Shown here one piece after another: positions 22,531 through 34,965 of a stretch of DNA of 64,000 nucleotides (positions within the stretch are counted from its first letter, which is position 1; every line of letters starts with the position of its first letter). Under the pieces are notes generated by a model. That model made no database searches, was not told the origin of the DNA, and was given only the letters and a program-made list of their open reading frames with translations. Made by a program: the position numbers and the translations under genes. Location of the stretch: NCBI GenBank assembly GCA_027405735.1, contig JAPEHQ010000023.1:620001-684000 (forward strand), given 5' to 3'. The DNA is from Mucor racemosus. Lineage: Eukaryota; Mucoromycota; Mucoromycetes; Mucorales; Mucoraceae.

Positions 22531-25500
22531 TTATATTTTTTGAGATCTACTACGGTGATAGTGGGGATGCCTAGCTTTTTTTCTCAAAGTTGGTTTTCTT
22601 AAAAGATATTTTCGTTTTAAAAGCCTATTTGTATCACTATCACTGTTGTTATTACTATCTTCTTGATGAACGGAGGATAAGGCTTCTGGATTTTGATTTT
22701 TATGAGTTTTTAGCTTATCGTTGATTACGTTTTTCAAAAAAGTATTCCCGTTTTCAGCTTTATCATATAGGCTTTTTGATCGATTTTCCAAGGTATTTTC
22801 TTCTTCAAAATCAAGCTTTCCATCTTGGGCTGGTACTAGCTTTTTACCAGAAGTTAAGAGGCTCTCTTTCAGCTGGCTTTCATTGTCTACAACTTTAAAG
22901 CCATTTTGTCCAAGAGATGTTTCCAATAAATTATCTGAGAAGCTGCTACTCTCGGTCTGTTTTCGAGTAGTTGCTGAATTACCATCAGCACCAGCAACAA
23001 ATGTAGAATCTTCTAGAATGTTTGATTCAGATTTGCTGGTACTTGATGAATAATTACTGGTTCCATTTTCAGATGTATTTGACGTTGAGCTAGATGATGT
23101 ACTAGAGCGACGAGTGCTACTAGAATAACGAGAGCCACTCCTCTCATTAGCGAGTTTCATAGCATTTGCCGGGCTAGTATCGTAGGCATTTAGATTTAGG
23201 TTGCTGCCCACAAAGCCTACCCCAGAGGATGATGAAGATGATGATGAAGAGCCATCATTAGCTGATGCTCCAGAGGAAGACGAAGATGAGGATGAACCAC
23301 CACCTATGCCACTTGATGATGAAGATGATGACGAAGAGCCATCATTAGCTGATGCTCCAGAGGAAGATGAAGACGAGAATGAACCACCACCTATGCCACT
23401 TGATGATGAAGATGATGACGAAGAGCTGTCATTAGCTGATGCCCCAGAAGAAGACGAAGACGAAGACGAGGATGAACCACCACCTATACCACTTGATGAA
23501 GAAGATGATGATGAAGAAGAGCTTCCACCTAGATTTTGACCACCACTACCACTGCTGCTACTACTTGATGACGAAGATGTACTACCTTTTTTAACAGAGC
23601 TGTTTGAGTTACTAGAGGATGTCAAGGAACCAGAAGGTTCTTCACATGAGTTTTCATCAAAAGAAGAACTAGAACTGCTATCGCTAGAAGATCTCCCATC
23701 ATTTCCATTTCTACATGCTTCATTATTATTAATCTCATGGATACCGGGAGCCAAAGGAGTTTTGTCGGCATTATAGATCGTGTTAGTGTTGCGAGTACTA
23801 TTATCAACGCATTGTGAGTTATCTATAGTTCTACTAGTCTCTTGTGTATTACAGATCATAATTTCATGGCTATTTAAGCTAGTTGAGCTTGTAGTAATTG
23901 GAATATCTGTGGACGATGATACCGTACAAGCTGTATCAGCGTCGCTTGAGCTACTAATGGTGTTTCCGTTGGTAAAAGCGTAAGATTCAAAAGAAGAAGA
24001 TGACGACAAGGTAGGAGAACCTGATTTCATTGTCTGGAAAGCAGTATGCTCTAAGGTAGTTTCTTCAACAGTATTACAAATTTCAGGATGTGCATTTTCT
24101 AGAGAAGAAGCATTAGATGCCTCCTCAGATTCTGCTGACTTCAAAGAAACATTAGAAGTAGGTACTGCACCAGTAGCACATAAAGCATTAGATGAGGTGT
24201 AAGAATTTATAGAAGATTTACTCTCAAGCCCAAGGTCATTTGTAGTGGCACTACACATAGAAGGCAGGGTTGGTTCAGAGGTTGCAGTTTGGATATTGGA
24301 TGTGCTAGTACCAAGCTCATCAAAAAATGCATCCGTTTCCGTAAAAATCGATGGAGTAGTAGCTAATTCAATCACAGTATCAGAACTTGTACTGAATCTT
24401 TCTGACAGACTATTCGACCTTGTAAAAGGCAAGCTACTTGTAGACAAAGAAGTAACATCACTTGTGATATCTATGGTAGATTCAAAAGAAGACCCTTGCT
24501 CAATATCTAATGAAAATGATCTAGATGTCTATAAAATTATTTTGTGAGATATTTGAGGAAAGTGTATCATTTATAAATTAACTTACTGTCACTGTGATAG
24601 TTGAAGATGCAGGTGTTCCTACAATCTGAGATGACTCTGAAGATAATTGTGAATTCGAACTGCTTATAGCCTTTATACTAGAAACCGTGATCGATGCTGT
24701 TGATTTGTCTAAAAGACCGCTAGTGAATGTAGTTGTACTTGAGATGGTTGTGGATATTTCAGAGCTTAATTGAATGCAGACAGTATGTGGCATTACTGAT
24801 CCGTTATTGTCTTTAATTAATAAAGTATTAAAGCTATCACAATCAGAAGTTTCTGTTACCGATGGCAAAGATGAGTGAATACTTGTAGATGAACTAGAAG
24901 TGTCTGTATAGATATAAGAGCCTATACTGTTTGTAGTGATAGTATGAATGCTTGATCTATCTAGTGTGTCAGTAGTAGTAATGCTACTATCACTTGAATC
25001 AATGCAAATTGTTTGCGGTATCAATAACCCTTGTGCATCTTTACTCAATATTGTGTTCAATTGATCACAGGTAGCAAATGAATTCACAGATCTTACAGCC
25101 GAAGAGAGACTTGCACTGCTCTCAGTTGGTGTAGCTTTGATACTTGATGTATACAATGAGCTTTCATCAGATAAGGTGCTAATCGATTCAATACAAACTG
25201 ACTGTGTTAATAATACACCATTCGTATCTTTATCTAAAATTGTAGTATACTGATCGCAATTGAAAGTTTCTGAAATGCTTGAAGTAGCAATAGCACTTGT
25301 GTAGTCTAATGAGCTTAAAGTAAAAGTGGAATCAATTTCGGATACGTATGACGGTGCGCTTTGAGAGATATATGATGGCTCAGCACAAATCGTTCTCGAT
25401 ATTATAGACCCATTAGCATCTTTAGTCAGGATTGTAGTAGTTTGATCGCAGCTCAAAGCTGTTTCTAATATGCTTGTTACTGATAAAGAACTTGTAATTT

Positions 25501-28500
25501 GAGAGTCTTTTACAATAATTGATGTGGAAGTATCACTCTCAAGAGTGCTCGAATGTGGAAGACTAGTAGTGGTTGGCTCTTCACAAATAGTTTTAGAAAT
25601 CAAAATGCCATTAGGATCTTTTGTCAAAAGGATGACTGAATGATCACAGAAAGAAGTTATATCTACAGATCCAGAATCTAAGGATGAGATAGTGCCTTGA
25701 ATCGAATCAATGTTAGTTGTAGTAGCAATAACATGATCGCTGGAGGATTCGAGGTTTGTATAATCGGTGCTACTTGATTCTATACAGACTGCTTGAGATA
25801 CTAGTGACCCATATGCGTTCTTTTCCAAAATTATAGTATATTCATCACAACTAGATTCTGTTTCCATTGAACTAAAAGATGAAGAGATACCGGATTCCAT
25901 GGCAGTAGAGGCAGCAGATATAGATGTGGCAGTAAAGATGCTAGACAATCCAGTTAGTGTTGAACTAACATGTGATTGAACGGTAAAGCTTTCAATTGAG
26001 CTTAAAACAGAGCTACTTTGTACAGAAAGCATAAAAGATGATAATTTGAAACTTGTTGTAATTTCAGAGCTTTCAGAAGAGACACTGGAATCAGTCTTTG
26101 ATCTAGCATCTGAAATTAATACCGAATTACTAGTCAGCGAATCGATGCATGCTGCTTGAAATACCAGAGATCCTTCGACATTAGTCGTCGTAAATGTAGA
26201 ATATTCATTGCAACTAGATACATCTTCTGTAAAACTCGAGGCTGTCGAAGGACCAATAAATGTACTAGAAGTAAATGTGCTACTTGGCTCCATACTAGAT
26301 GACATAACCGAGCTTGAAACAGAGATACTATGACTATTCAATGTCGATAATGAGCCACTATTATCAACATCAATACTAGAAGCAAATAAATGAGAAGTCG
26401 AGCTTGACAATTCTACAGAAGATATAGTACTTGAAGCAAAATCAGAAGTTTTCACAATTTCAGAAAGAGACGACATTGTTGTCACTACAGCGCTAATGGT
26501 GGTCGAGGGGTAAGCAGCACCAGAACTTTGCTCAGAAATTATATTACGACTATCGGCTGCTTCAATGCTTGATGAATTAGAAACAGACTGTAATGCTTCG
26601 GATGGCGTGATAGATACGCTTAATGTACCATAATCTGAATTGTAGACAGAATTACTCACAAAGTTACTAGAAAGAGATTTTGTAGCTTCATCAGAACCAG
26701 AAGAATAATAGGACGTTGTATCAGAAGTAACTGTAATAGACTCAAAACTAGTGCTAGATCCAGATAAAATTGAGAATACAGGTTGAGTGCCTTCATGAAG
26801 TAGGTCAGAATCGTAAGAGTCATCATCAGAAGATACAAAAGATGCTTCGCTATTTGACTCGTAATTAGAACTACTACCAGAGATGCTTGGTATAGTTTGT
26901 GAGGCACCATCAAAGTCTGAGGAATAATAGGATTTTGTATCAAAAGTAACTGTAATAGACTCAAAACTAGTGCTAGATCCAGATAAAATTGAGAATACAG
27001 GTTGAGTGCCTTCATGAAGTAGATCAGAATCGTAAGAGTCATCATCAGAAGATACAAAAGATGCTTCGCTGTTTGACTCGTAATTAGAACTACTGCCAGA
27101 GATACTTGTTACAGTTTGTGAGGCACCATCAAAGTCTGAGGAATAATAGGATGTTGTATCAGAAGTTACTGTAATAGACTCAAAACTAGTGCTAGATCCA
27201 GATAAAATTGAGAATACAGGTTGAGTACCTTCATGAAGTAGATCAGAATCGTAAGAATCATCATCAGAAGACACAGAAGATGTACTTGATTCAAAATTGC
27301 TTGATTTATACAACGAACTACTTCTAGAAGTGCTTGTTATAGATTGTGAAGATTTGGCAACAGAATTAGAAGAATAGCTAGGAATACTACTAGGGAATGC
27401 TAAAGATGTATAAATTAGTTTCACTATCATGATTTAATAATTTTCTATTTCGCGTACCATTGATTGATTCTGATGCCATTTTTGAATTAGATACAGTATT
27501 ACCATTGGACGTAAATGTTGAATCGGTAGCCATTATAAATTCGCCATTAGTTGACACAGAATTGACAGCAGTTTCTGTACGTTGGTCTAAAGACAAATCA
27601 TCCCTGATAGAGCCAAAAATACGTACGGTTATACTTTTACTGGTAGCAGATGCTTTTGTTAATTGAGTAGTCAAAGCTGTTGCAATTCTCGATATCTCGG
27701 TGGAGGTGGTAGGTATAGGTGACGGAGATGACACAACCGATTGATAAATGCTTGATATTAATGAATTTTCCATTAAAGACGAAGTAGATGTCTCTTTTAA
27801 AGACGAGGAAGGCGTCTTTAGAGAAGGCAACGCTGATGATCCTATTAAAGTAGAAGCAGATATTTTCATTGAAACCGAGCTTGACGTTATACTGGAAGTA
27901 ATAGAATTTGAATGTTGAGTTTGAGAGCGACTACTTGGTGACTTAACCACTAGAGATGTCGAAGATTGTATATCACTAGATACGTGCTTGGGAGGCAATG
28001 TTTCTTCTACTTCTTCAGAGGAATCAAGTACAACAGTAGTAGATGAATTACTGGAATTTTTTGTTGCAGCTTGTGTAGATGGTGTAGCATTATTTGACTT
28101 GGTTAATGGTGTTGCCTTTTTAACAGAACTAGTGGATTTAGTTGCTTGAGTAGGTGCATTCACTTGTTGTGAAGTTGATTTATTTGTTGTAGGTTTACTA
28201 TTTGGCGTTGATAAAATTGTTTTTATATTAGTAATTGTGGCAGTAGTACGGGCGTCAGTGTAAACAGTAGTGATAATTTTTGAAGGTGTAGGTTTTTTAG
28301 TTTTGCTACATTGACATTTAGTTTTGGTAAACCATGCTGTTGTTGTACGTAAATCGGTAGTAGTTTCCCAATCAGTTGATGTATGACATTCGCAATTAGA
28401 TGGTCTTTTCTTTTGACAATCATCTTCATCTTTGCCAGAATGCCACCAACCATCATCATGAGAATGCCAATGACCTGAAGCTTCTTTAGGATTCCACTTG

Positions 28501-28599
28501 TCGCCTTTTCCAGCATGTCTCCAGTGGTCGCATTCCTCATCATCTACAAATTTAATGTTAATATATGTTTTATTAGTTAATTTTTTCAATGTAGCTTAC

Positions 28600-28635
<36 letters not shown>

Positions 28636-29026
28636 TATCATCATCGTCTTCATCGTCTTCATCTTCACAATCTTCGTCTTCATCAGTATCACCTTCATTT
28701 TCTTCACCTTCATTTTCTTCACCTTCATTTTCTTCACCTTCATTTTCTTCACCTTCATTTTCCTCATCTTTGTCACCATCTTCATCTTCATCGTCATCTT
28801 CTTTGTTATAGTCATCTTCCTTGTTTTCATCATCATCATCATCGTGCTTATGCCAACTTCTTTTATTAATTTTACTTATAATTTCCATATGACTCAAAGG
28901 CACAATGGGATTTATAGATGTAGTCTTAAACGCTGATACGCTAATAGCATTTTTTGTATCATTTAATAGCAATGAATTTGCTATGAAAATCAAGTAGACC
29001 AATTTAAATATAATGTAGAATAACAT
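22531..29026 (-). CDS. giant secreted Ser/Thr-rich adhesin-like protein
   Basis: Four exons: 29026-28600, 28543-27458, 27399-24587 and 24528-22531. All three junctions keep one frame of 2107 aa. A hydrophobic N-terminus (LFYIIFKLVYLIFIANSLLL) is a signal peptide. Then come an Asp/Glu tract with five EENEG repeats, a Trp/His/Cys-rich patch (CDHWRHAGKGDKWNP, GHWHSHDDGWWH), and a very long Ser/Thr region. The latter holds three 73-aa tandem repeats (SSDDDSYDSDLLHEGTQPVF) and seven modules with invariant C-x20-C spacing (consensus CDxxTTILxKDxNG...ICIES). Poly-Ser/GIGGG/GASAND repeats and a basic His/Arg tail (RKPTLRKKARHPHYHRSRS) end it. It would be heavily O-mannosylated and sit in or on the wall; adhesion is an inference from architecture. 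No GPI-attachment signal is seen at the C-terminus. Confidence 0.75.
23261..23521 (-). repeat. 87-bp tandem repeats encoding poly-Ser/GIGGG/GASAND
   Basis: Three units with an 87-bp (29-aa) period are visible from recurrent 'gctgatgctc' and 'ccaccacctat' words. They alternate Ser runs with GIGGG and GASAND spacers, and the Ser runs differ in length between units. Confidence 0.85.
26660..27290 (-). repeat. three 219-bp tandem repeats in the Ser-rich gene
   Basis: The 219-bp (73-aa) units are nearly identical, recurring at about 26704, 26923 and 27142. They encode SSDDDSYDSDLLHEGTQPVF followed by Ser-rich text. High identity at DNA level points to recent duplication or conversion. Confidence 0.9.
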
Positions 29027-29837
29027 GTCAATAAATTAATATAAAATCAAATAGAACTAGAATCAAGAAAAGAAACAGATATAATAAGCTATAGATCAAT
29101 CTCTTTAATATCTGATCGATTTTCAACATTAATTATCATCTTTTACAGTTTGTGTATATTTAATATTAAATGTCTTGCATAAAATAAACTATTAACTTTG
29201 AATAATTCACTGTTGATTCGAAACAGGATCAGTCATATTAAAAATTTGAATAGATAACAATGACCTTGTATTGCTTTTTTTTTTTTTTGCTTAGTGTTAT
29301 AAGATAAATATGAGAATTCAAATTTAATACATAATAATCATTTCAGTCGTTATGTTAAGAATTTTATTTTACCAGATTATCGGGAAATATGTCTGGACTA
29401 GATGATTGAGAAGATTATGAATAAACTTCTTCTAAAAGCTGTCTACATGTTAGCAAAGTATACGATATCTAGTCTATGATTGCAGAGGAACCAACAGCAT
29501 TTCAAACTTGATTATTTATGCATAGCATTGTTTATATTCAAGCTGCAAAAACTACTATTAAAAGTAGATTTGTTAAATGTGCCTTGTGTTCAGACTATTG
29601 TTCTACTCGATCATCTAGAACAACACGTCCAGTTTATGGGAAACTCTTCTGATTCAATGTTCTCTTTTGTTTTATAAATATATTTGTTCTCGTAGGGTTT
29701 TCTCTTCTTTATTTTGGAATTTGATCGAATAAAGACTACAATTGTCGATCATAAGCATATTAATAAAACATTGTTTTACTAGTTAAAATCTAAACAATAA
29801 CCATATTTATTCGATCCAACAAGCACAAATAATGTTA
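29027..29837. other. gene-free stretch between the Ser-rich gene and TDP1
   Basis: It should contain the promoter of the Ser-rich gene and the 3' flank of TDP1. A T-run at 29276-29289 and nothing else was recognised. Confidence 0.4.
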
Positions 29838-31826
29838 TCAATATTCCATATTCTGTGTCCATGCTTGTTGAGATTGCTGATATCTAGGTGCAGGGCGAAG
29901 ATAAGGCGCAGGATATTCTGAATTTTCATAGATTGGTAAAACAACACCCAATTCCCAATTACTAATGTTCATTTTGGGCTTTTTTGAATCTCGAGCAACT
30001 GTGAATTTCCCCCAAGCAGATACAGTGGCGTTATGACTCCTATTTTTGTTTTGGTTATAATTGATATATGGATTTTATTATAATGCTACATATTTACCCA
30101 CAGTACATCCACCCCTTTAATTTGTTTGTGTTTGTACCAATTGCTGCTGTTGATTTAGATTTTGTAGCTTCTGTTGGAAGGGTGGCAATAATATACTAAA
30201 CAAACGGATTGTTAATACTTTTTAGATATTTTATAAATTGTAAATTATACCTTTGAATGCATAAGTGTTCCTTGACGTTGACTAATTGCATCACACATTA
30301 CTTGCTTTGGAAACGTATCTTTTCTCCATGTGCTTGTACTCAAACAAATGGTGCCAGCGCCCTAATATACACTTAAATTATCATTCCAACTATAATAATT
30401 ATAATAACAAACTTACAGGTGGACCCAATCTACTTGATTCAATTGTATCTAAGGAAGGATATATAATATCAATAGGTGGTAACTGATTTTTTTGAGTGAC
30501 TATAGGTGCAGCTTTTCCATCTTTAAATGCTGAAATGCCACAAAACGATCGATATAATTCATTCAAGTAAAAGTGTGATAATGAACCCAATGATGATGTC
30601 TAATTCAGTAGCCCGTTAGCAAATATCGCATCATTAAAACATTAAGCAGAAATTACCTGCATTTCAACATTTGGCGTGCTTGGTTTATTACATGATGAAC
30701 CAACTATTTCCTTTACAATTTCAGCTAGCCGAGTATGTCCATATTTACTGTATTCATTTTCTCCCTCAAACACTCCAGATATTGATGCAACAATTTGTGC
30801 CTAGTAAAAAAAAACGAGATTTCATTAAAATATCAATCAAAAACCAAGCCTTATATTTACTTTGGCATTATCAAAGTTGTAATTTAAAAGTTCGTCTTTT
30901 ACTGAATCTGGAACCTGCATATGATCGAGTAAATTACAAATATCTCTTGCAAAGCGTGGCAATGAAGATTCTGAAGTATATGGTCTATCAACCTTGGGAA
31001 AATCCTGAATAAAAACTACATTTTCTAATTCTTCATAGTCATATCGTTCCTATAAAAATGTTAGTTAAAGATCACAAGCACTACGCCTTATTATTATTTT
31101 ACCAAATTGGCAGATCCAATGACTACACGAACTGATGTTGCGTGAAAGAGTAGCATCAATTTGGGATGAAAAACACCATATTTATTATCCTTCAAAGGTG
31201 GTTGAATTACAATTCTGTGTGAATGCACTTGCTTTCTAGTAGCCTAATTCAATATAAATGTCAATAATACATCTGTAAAAAATACATGAAAAAACGATTT
31301 ACAGGTCTACCATGTGTAACAATGCAGACATTGACATCCAAAGGAAAGTTATCATTAATAAAATCCATACTGCAAACAAATGCTGTAACTAGAGCTTTTT
31401 TTAAATTTTTCTATATAACCAATTAATTTCGTTATTTTATGTAAAACGAGCATTTGCACTAACCTTTTGAACAATATCTTCAAAGCGAATATAATCAGGC
31501 CCGACAAAACCTTTTACATGCGTTAATTTTACTGTACCATTCCAGAAGCGTGCTTCAGAATTATCAAAGCGTTTGAGAACTCTATGAACTGGATATGGAA
31601 CTGCTTCTTCCTCTCTAGGTCTTTTGCTATTAGAAACAGGGGGCGATGTATCAGCTAATAACATATCTCTAGCTGTTAGTTGGTTGACCGTTTTCCCTAG
31701 AGAAGCTGCTATTGCTGCTTTCATATCTTGTTTTTCTTGTTGTTCCTGGTCAATTTGTGCATCCAATCCTTGAATTGATAGAGCCATGGCCCTTGCTATC
31801 TGTTCTTGTTCTTCACGATCGCTCAT
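29838..31826 (-). CDS. TDP1: tyrosyl-DNA phosphodiesterase 1
   Basis: Nine exons: 31826-31464, 31410-31303, 31243-31103, 31049-30861, 30800-30657, 30599-30417, 30361-30251, 30195-30098 and 30039-29838, giving 512 aa. TDP1 is a nuclear phospholipase-D-superfamily enzyme that removes topoisomerase I peptide remnants and other adducts from DNA 3' ends. Both HxK catalytic motifs are present: VFHPKLMLLF (His183, Lys185) with downstream GSANL, and LMHSKYII (His411, Lys413) with downstream GSHNATVSAWG. The N-terminus has a ubiquitin-interacting-motif-like helix (EEQEQIARAMALSIQ) and a second similar one (MKAAIAASLG). The C-terminus ends in a Pro/Tyr/Gln-rich tail. Every junction keeps frame, mostly phase 0, with introns of 45-65 nt. 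Confidence 0.95.
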
Positions 31827-32157
31827 ATGATGAAATTTAATGCTTTGGAAAATTAAAAAAAGAGTTTTTATTCTCTAAACCCTTATTATTCGCGTCCAGA
31901 TGTTGGTGTTACAAACACGCTTTTGCTGAAGAACTGTCAAATCAGAAAAAAAAAATTATGAATATGCCGTGTTATATGAAAACACGATCGGTCGTTACTG
32001 TCGTCCGATACAATAAGTTGATTTTATTATAAAGGTTTATCCATCATAATAAATGATTATTACGGTGCTTTCTCACTATATACTTGATAATCCAAAACCG
32101 GCAAGCACGACTTTTTGTAATGCCTATATAGGCTTATAAGTATTAAGCGCTTTTTAG
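31827..32157. other. gene-free stretch upstream of TDP1
   Basis: Presumably the TDP1 promoter. Nothing specific was recognised before R1 copy E begins. Confidence 0.4.
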
Positions 32158-33325
32158 GATATACCTTAGACACTGATAAATAGATATACGAGTCGGTCGC
32201 ATTATGCTGCCCGGTTCTGAAAATATTTATTCTTCGCGAAAGACTCAAAAACACGTAAAATCCACTGCTTTTTCCTTAAAAACTGGGTTTCACTTTTCAT
32301 CGCTGCTATACTTTTTTTTTCACAAAATAACACCAAGAAAAAATTATATGCCAATGTACCTGAGATGTTCAGCTTTAATCCAAAAACAAGTATCCGGAAA
32401 TATCCTACTTTTTGCAGTTGGAATTAATTTTTCAGTACTAAGGTTTCAGATTTTTTACGCGTATTTTACTGCTAATGGATTGAAAACTTTGAGGCTTCAT
32501 ATCTCCAGAAAACATTAAGCTATACTAACACTTTTTTATAATGAAACTTACTTGTTTTAAAGTGCTCTATAACATATTTTAATTCAAAAAAATTCTGAGC
32601 ACTTTTATTTTTTTTCTTTTTTTTTGGCATTTCTATAGTAGATTTCAAATTATTCGTTAAATTAAGCAGAATTTTTTTTACATTCATGTCATCAAGTTTG
32701 TTAAGTTCTCTCAGACGCAATTTAGTTTTTTTCAAAATATCAATTTTTCGTGGAGATATCCTCAAAAATGTGTACAAAGAGATACCTTAATTTCTAGCTT
32801 CCATTTTTCCCTTATATACCCTCATCCCAAATTCTGAATCTGAAAAAATTTTGGACAAAAATGTGGTTTTCTCTACGAAAAATGTAGCTAGAAGCTTCAC
32901 CAATAGCTCGATCGATAGATAATCTTGCTGTGTATAATGGAAATTATTTATATTTGAATTATTTTTATAAAAAGTGATGTGTATATTTAAAAAACCTCTA
33001 AAGTTTCAATCACATTTTACGCAAAACTTAATGTGAAAAATTTGCCTGAATTTTAATTAAATGGATGCAAAATTAAAACCTTTACAAAAATTATTTAATA
33101 CGCTAACCTAACTTACTTTGCAGTTCAAGAGCTATTAAACAATTTTGATTTTTGCATGATTTTCAGGTTGATTTTACAACAAATCGATTTTGGAACTCAG
33201 TTAGCATATACTTCATGTTGTACTGAGAGCTATTATTTTGATTATCTCGATGAAAAATCAATATTTTTTGCTGAAATAAAAAAAAAGTAGAGTAACTTGC
33301 AGATAGGTCTATCCTAAAAATACAA
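32158..33325 (-). repeat. R1 dispersed repeat, copy E
   Basis: A reverse-orientation copy from the 'taaggtatat' end (32158 side) to the 'aggatagacc' block (33325 side), lacking the first 300 bp of copies C and D. The frame 32520-32777 encodes LRISPRKIDILKKTKL and LDDMNVKK, parallel to copies B and F, and runs on through a Lys-rich patch into SAQNFFELKYVIEHFKTSK. Confidence 0.85.
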
Positions 33326-33708
33326 AAACCGTTAATTCTCTGCTGAAAATGAGTGTAAATCAGTAAAAACTGATAGATATTGACATAAATAACTCAAATG
33401 TTCGATTGTGTACTTTGTGGAACACATAAGAGTGTTAGGTTGTTCATTTGTATGCAAAGCATATGGGCTGTGCAAATAATTCACTTAACGTCAGATGAAG
33501 CGACGATTTAAAGTTAATAAGTAAATGTCTCAATATTACTTTATTCACGCATTATACACAATAAAAAAAAAAGGAATAATAAAGGTACAGGTACAATGTA
33601 AGTAAAACACTAAAGGATTGATTGGACAAAAAAATGTCGTTTAATAACAAAAAGAAAAGGTACGGTTTCTCCCGACCCCCTTTTTTTTTTCTTTGATTTA
33701 AAATTAAA
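33326..33708. other. gene-free stretch downstream of the perilipin-like gene
   Basis: AT-rich 3' flank; no features were recognised beyond A- and T-runs. Confidence 0.4.
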
Positions 33709-34965
33709 TTATTGAGCTGAAGCTAATTTGGGAGCATGAGCAAGACCAAGGTACTCCAAAGGAAGCTTCAAATCAGTAGAAGCTTTTTGACGAGCAATTT
33801 CAGAATAATGATTCAATTGAGCTTGGACATTTTGCAAGATTGGCAAGACTTGATTTTGAAGAGCTTGAGCAACATTCTTGGCCTTATCTAAAGAAGAAAT
33901 GTCGTTGCGAGTAAACTGGGTACGGACCAAATCGACTTGCTTATTTGCAATCTCTACAAGAGAAGCAACACGGTTCTTGAGCCATTCAGGAGTTTCATTG
34001 GATTGGACCTTTACGAAAACTACCAATTGAGAAAGTTGTGTAGAGACTTGTTGAGTTAAATTGACAAGCTTTTCATTGGTATTAGCATGGAGAACTTGAA
34101 GACGCTCATTAACAGCAGGAGGAAGACGCTTTTGAGCAGCTTGAGCATAAACAGAGACTGATTGAACAATAGTTTCTTGTAAAACTTGGATATTGGCAGT
34201 GGTCTTTTGAACAAGGGCCGAGGTTTCAGTGATTCGAGCAATATCACCACGAGAGCGAGGGATTTGAGAAGTAGAAGCCTTGACTTGTTCAGTTACTCTT
34301 TGGCTCAAGCGAGAGGTAGCATCGTTCAATAAATAGTAAGCACGAACAGCTTGATTAATATCATGTGCTTCATTTTCCTTTTTTTCAGCAGCAGCAGCGG
34401 CAGGGAGATAACGATCAAGCACAGCCTCGACATTATCAACAACAGAGCCAATACGTTTGTTGGCTTCCTTTGCAACTTGATTAGCAGGTTGTGTGATGGA
34501 AGAATCAATTCTTACTTTAACACCATCTACAATTTGATAAGAAGGAGCAGTAACGGCTCTAACGATTTCGGAAGAAGATTGATTTACAACAGGAAATTTG
34601 TTTTGAATCAAATCTAAAGATCGACATCCAAGAGCATCTGCTTTTTCAACATGAGGTTGAATATAACTTTCGTAATAAGATTGAACATAGGTAGGTTGGC
34701 TGTTGGTATATTTACTGACAGTTGATAAAGTAGAATTTGCGGTTAAAAGAGCAAATCTTCCAAGGCTAGTTTTGTTGGCAATTGCATGTACAGTTGAAAC
34801 GCTTTCTTGTACAATGGGGAAGGAGGTGACACGTGAAACAAACTTTCCATTCTTTTCCTCTTCTTTGTGTGTGGCAGTTGTTTCTGAAGAAGAGGATTCA
34901 ACTGATACTGTATCTGATAAAACTTCCTCTTCAACTACAATTTGTGATATATGTTGTTGATCCAT
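33709..34965 (-). CDS. perilipin-like lipid-droplet protein (MPL1/CAP20 type)
   Basis: A single-exon 418-aa protein. After a Ser/Glu-rich N-terminus (about 1-40), the region 45-190 reads FPIVQESVSTVHAIANKTSL and then YYESYIQPHVEKADALGCRSLDLIQNKFPVV. This is the pattern of fungal perilipins, where amphipathic helices coat lipid droplets and control lipolysis. The rest is almost all alpha-helical with many heptad-like Ala/Val/Leu/Gln repeats (about 200-390), suiting an 11-mer-repeat amphipathic surface, and contains a short poly-Ala run (AAAAAE). There is no transmembrane segment. It is longer than the typical fungal form of about 190-220 aa, so the helical C-terminal half is an extension. Codon use is biased like RPS5, suggesting high expression. 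Confidence 0.75.
   Translation of the reverse strand: MDQQHISQIVVEEEVLSDTVSVESSSSETTATHKEEEKNGKFVSRVTSFPIVQESVSTVHAIANKTSLGRFALLTANSTLSTVSKYTNSQPTYVQSYYESYIQPHVEKADALGCRSLDLIQNKFPVVNQSSSEIVRAVTAPSYQIVDGVKVRIDSSITQPANQVAKEANKRIGSVVDNVEAVLDRYLPAAAAAEKKENEAHDINQAVRAYYLLNDATSRLSQRVTEQVKASTSQIPRSRGDIARITETSALVQKTTANIQVLQETIVQSVSVYAQAAQKRLPPAVNERLQVLHANTNEKLVNLTQQVSTQLSQLVVFVKVQSNETPEWLKNRVASLVEIANKQVDLVRTQFTRNDISSLDKAKNVAQALQNQVLPILQNVQAQLNHYSEIARQKASTDLKLPLEYLGLAHAPKLASAQ

Noticed and set aside
23201..23539. Acidic 112-codon plus-strand frame
   Set aside because: Antisense of the poly-Ser repeats in the adhesin-like gene.
24578..27430. 950-codon frame as a separate gene starting MIVKLIYTSLAF
   Set aside because: The first residues are intron; the frame joins precisely to upstream and downstream exons through good splice sites.
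28602..28632. Trinucleotide array as a CRISPR-like or regulatory repeat
   Set aside because: Simple ATC microsatellite encoding poly-Asp; no spacers.
28498..28869. His/Leu-rich 123-codon plus-strand frame
   Set aside because: Antisense of the Asp/Glu tract of the adhesin-like gene.
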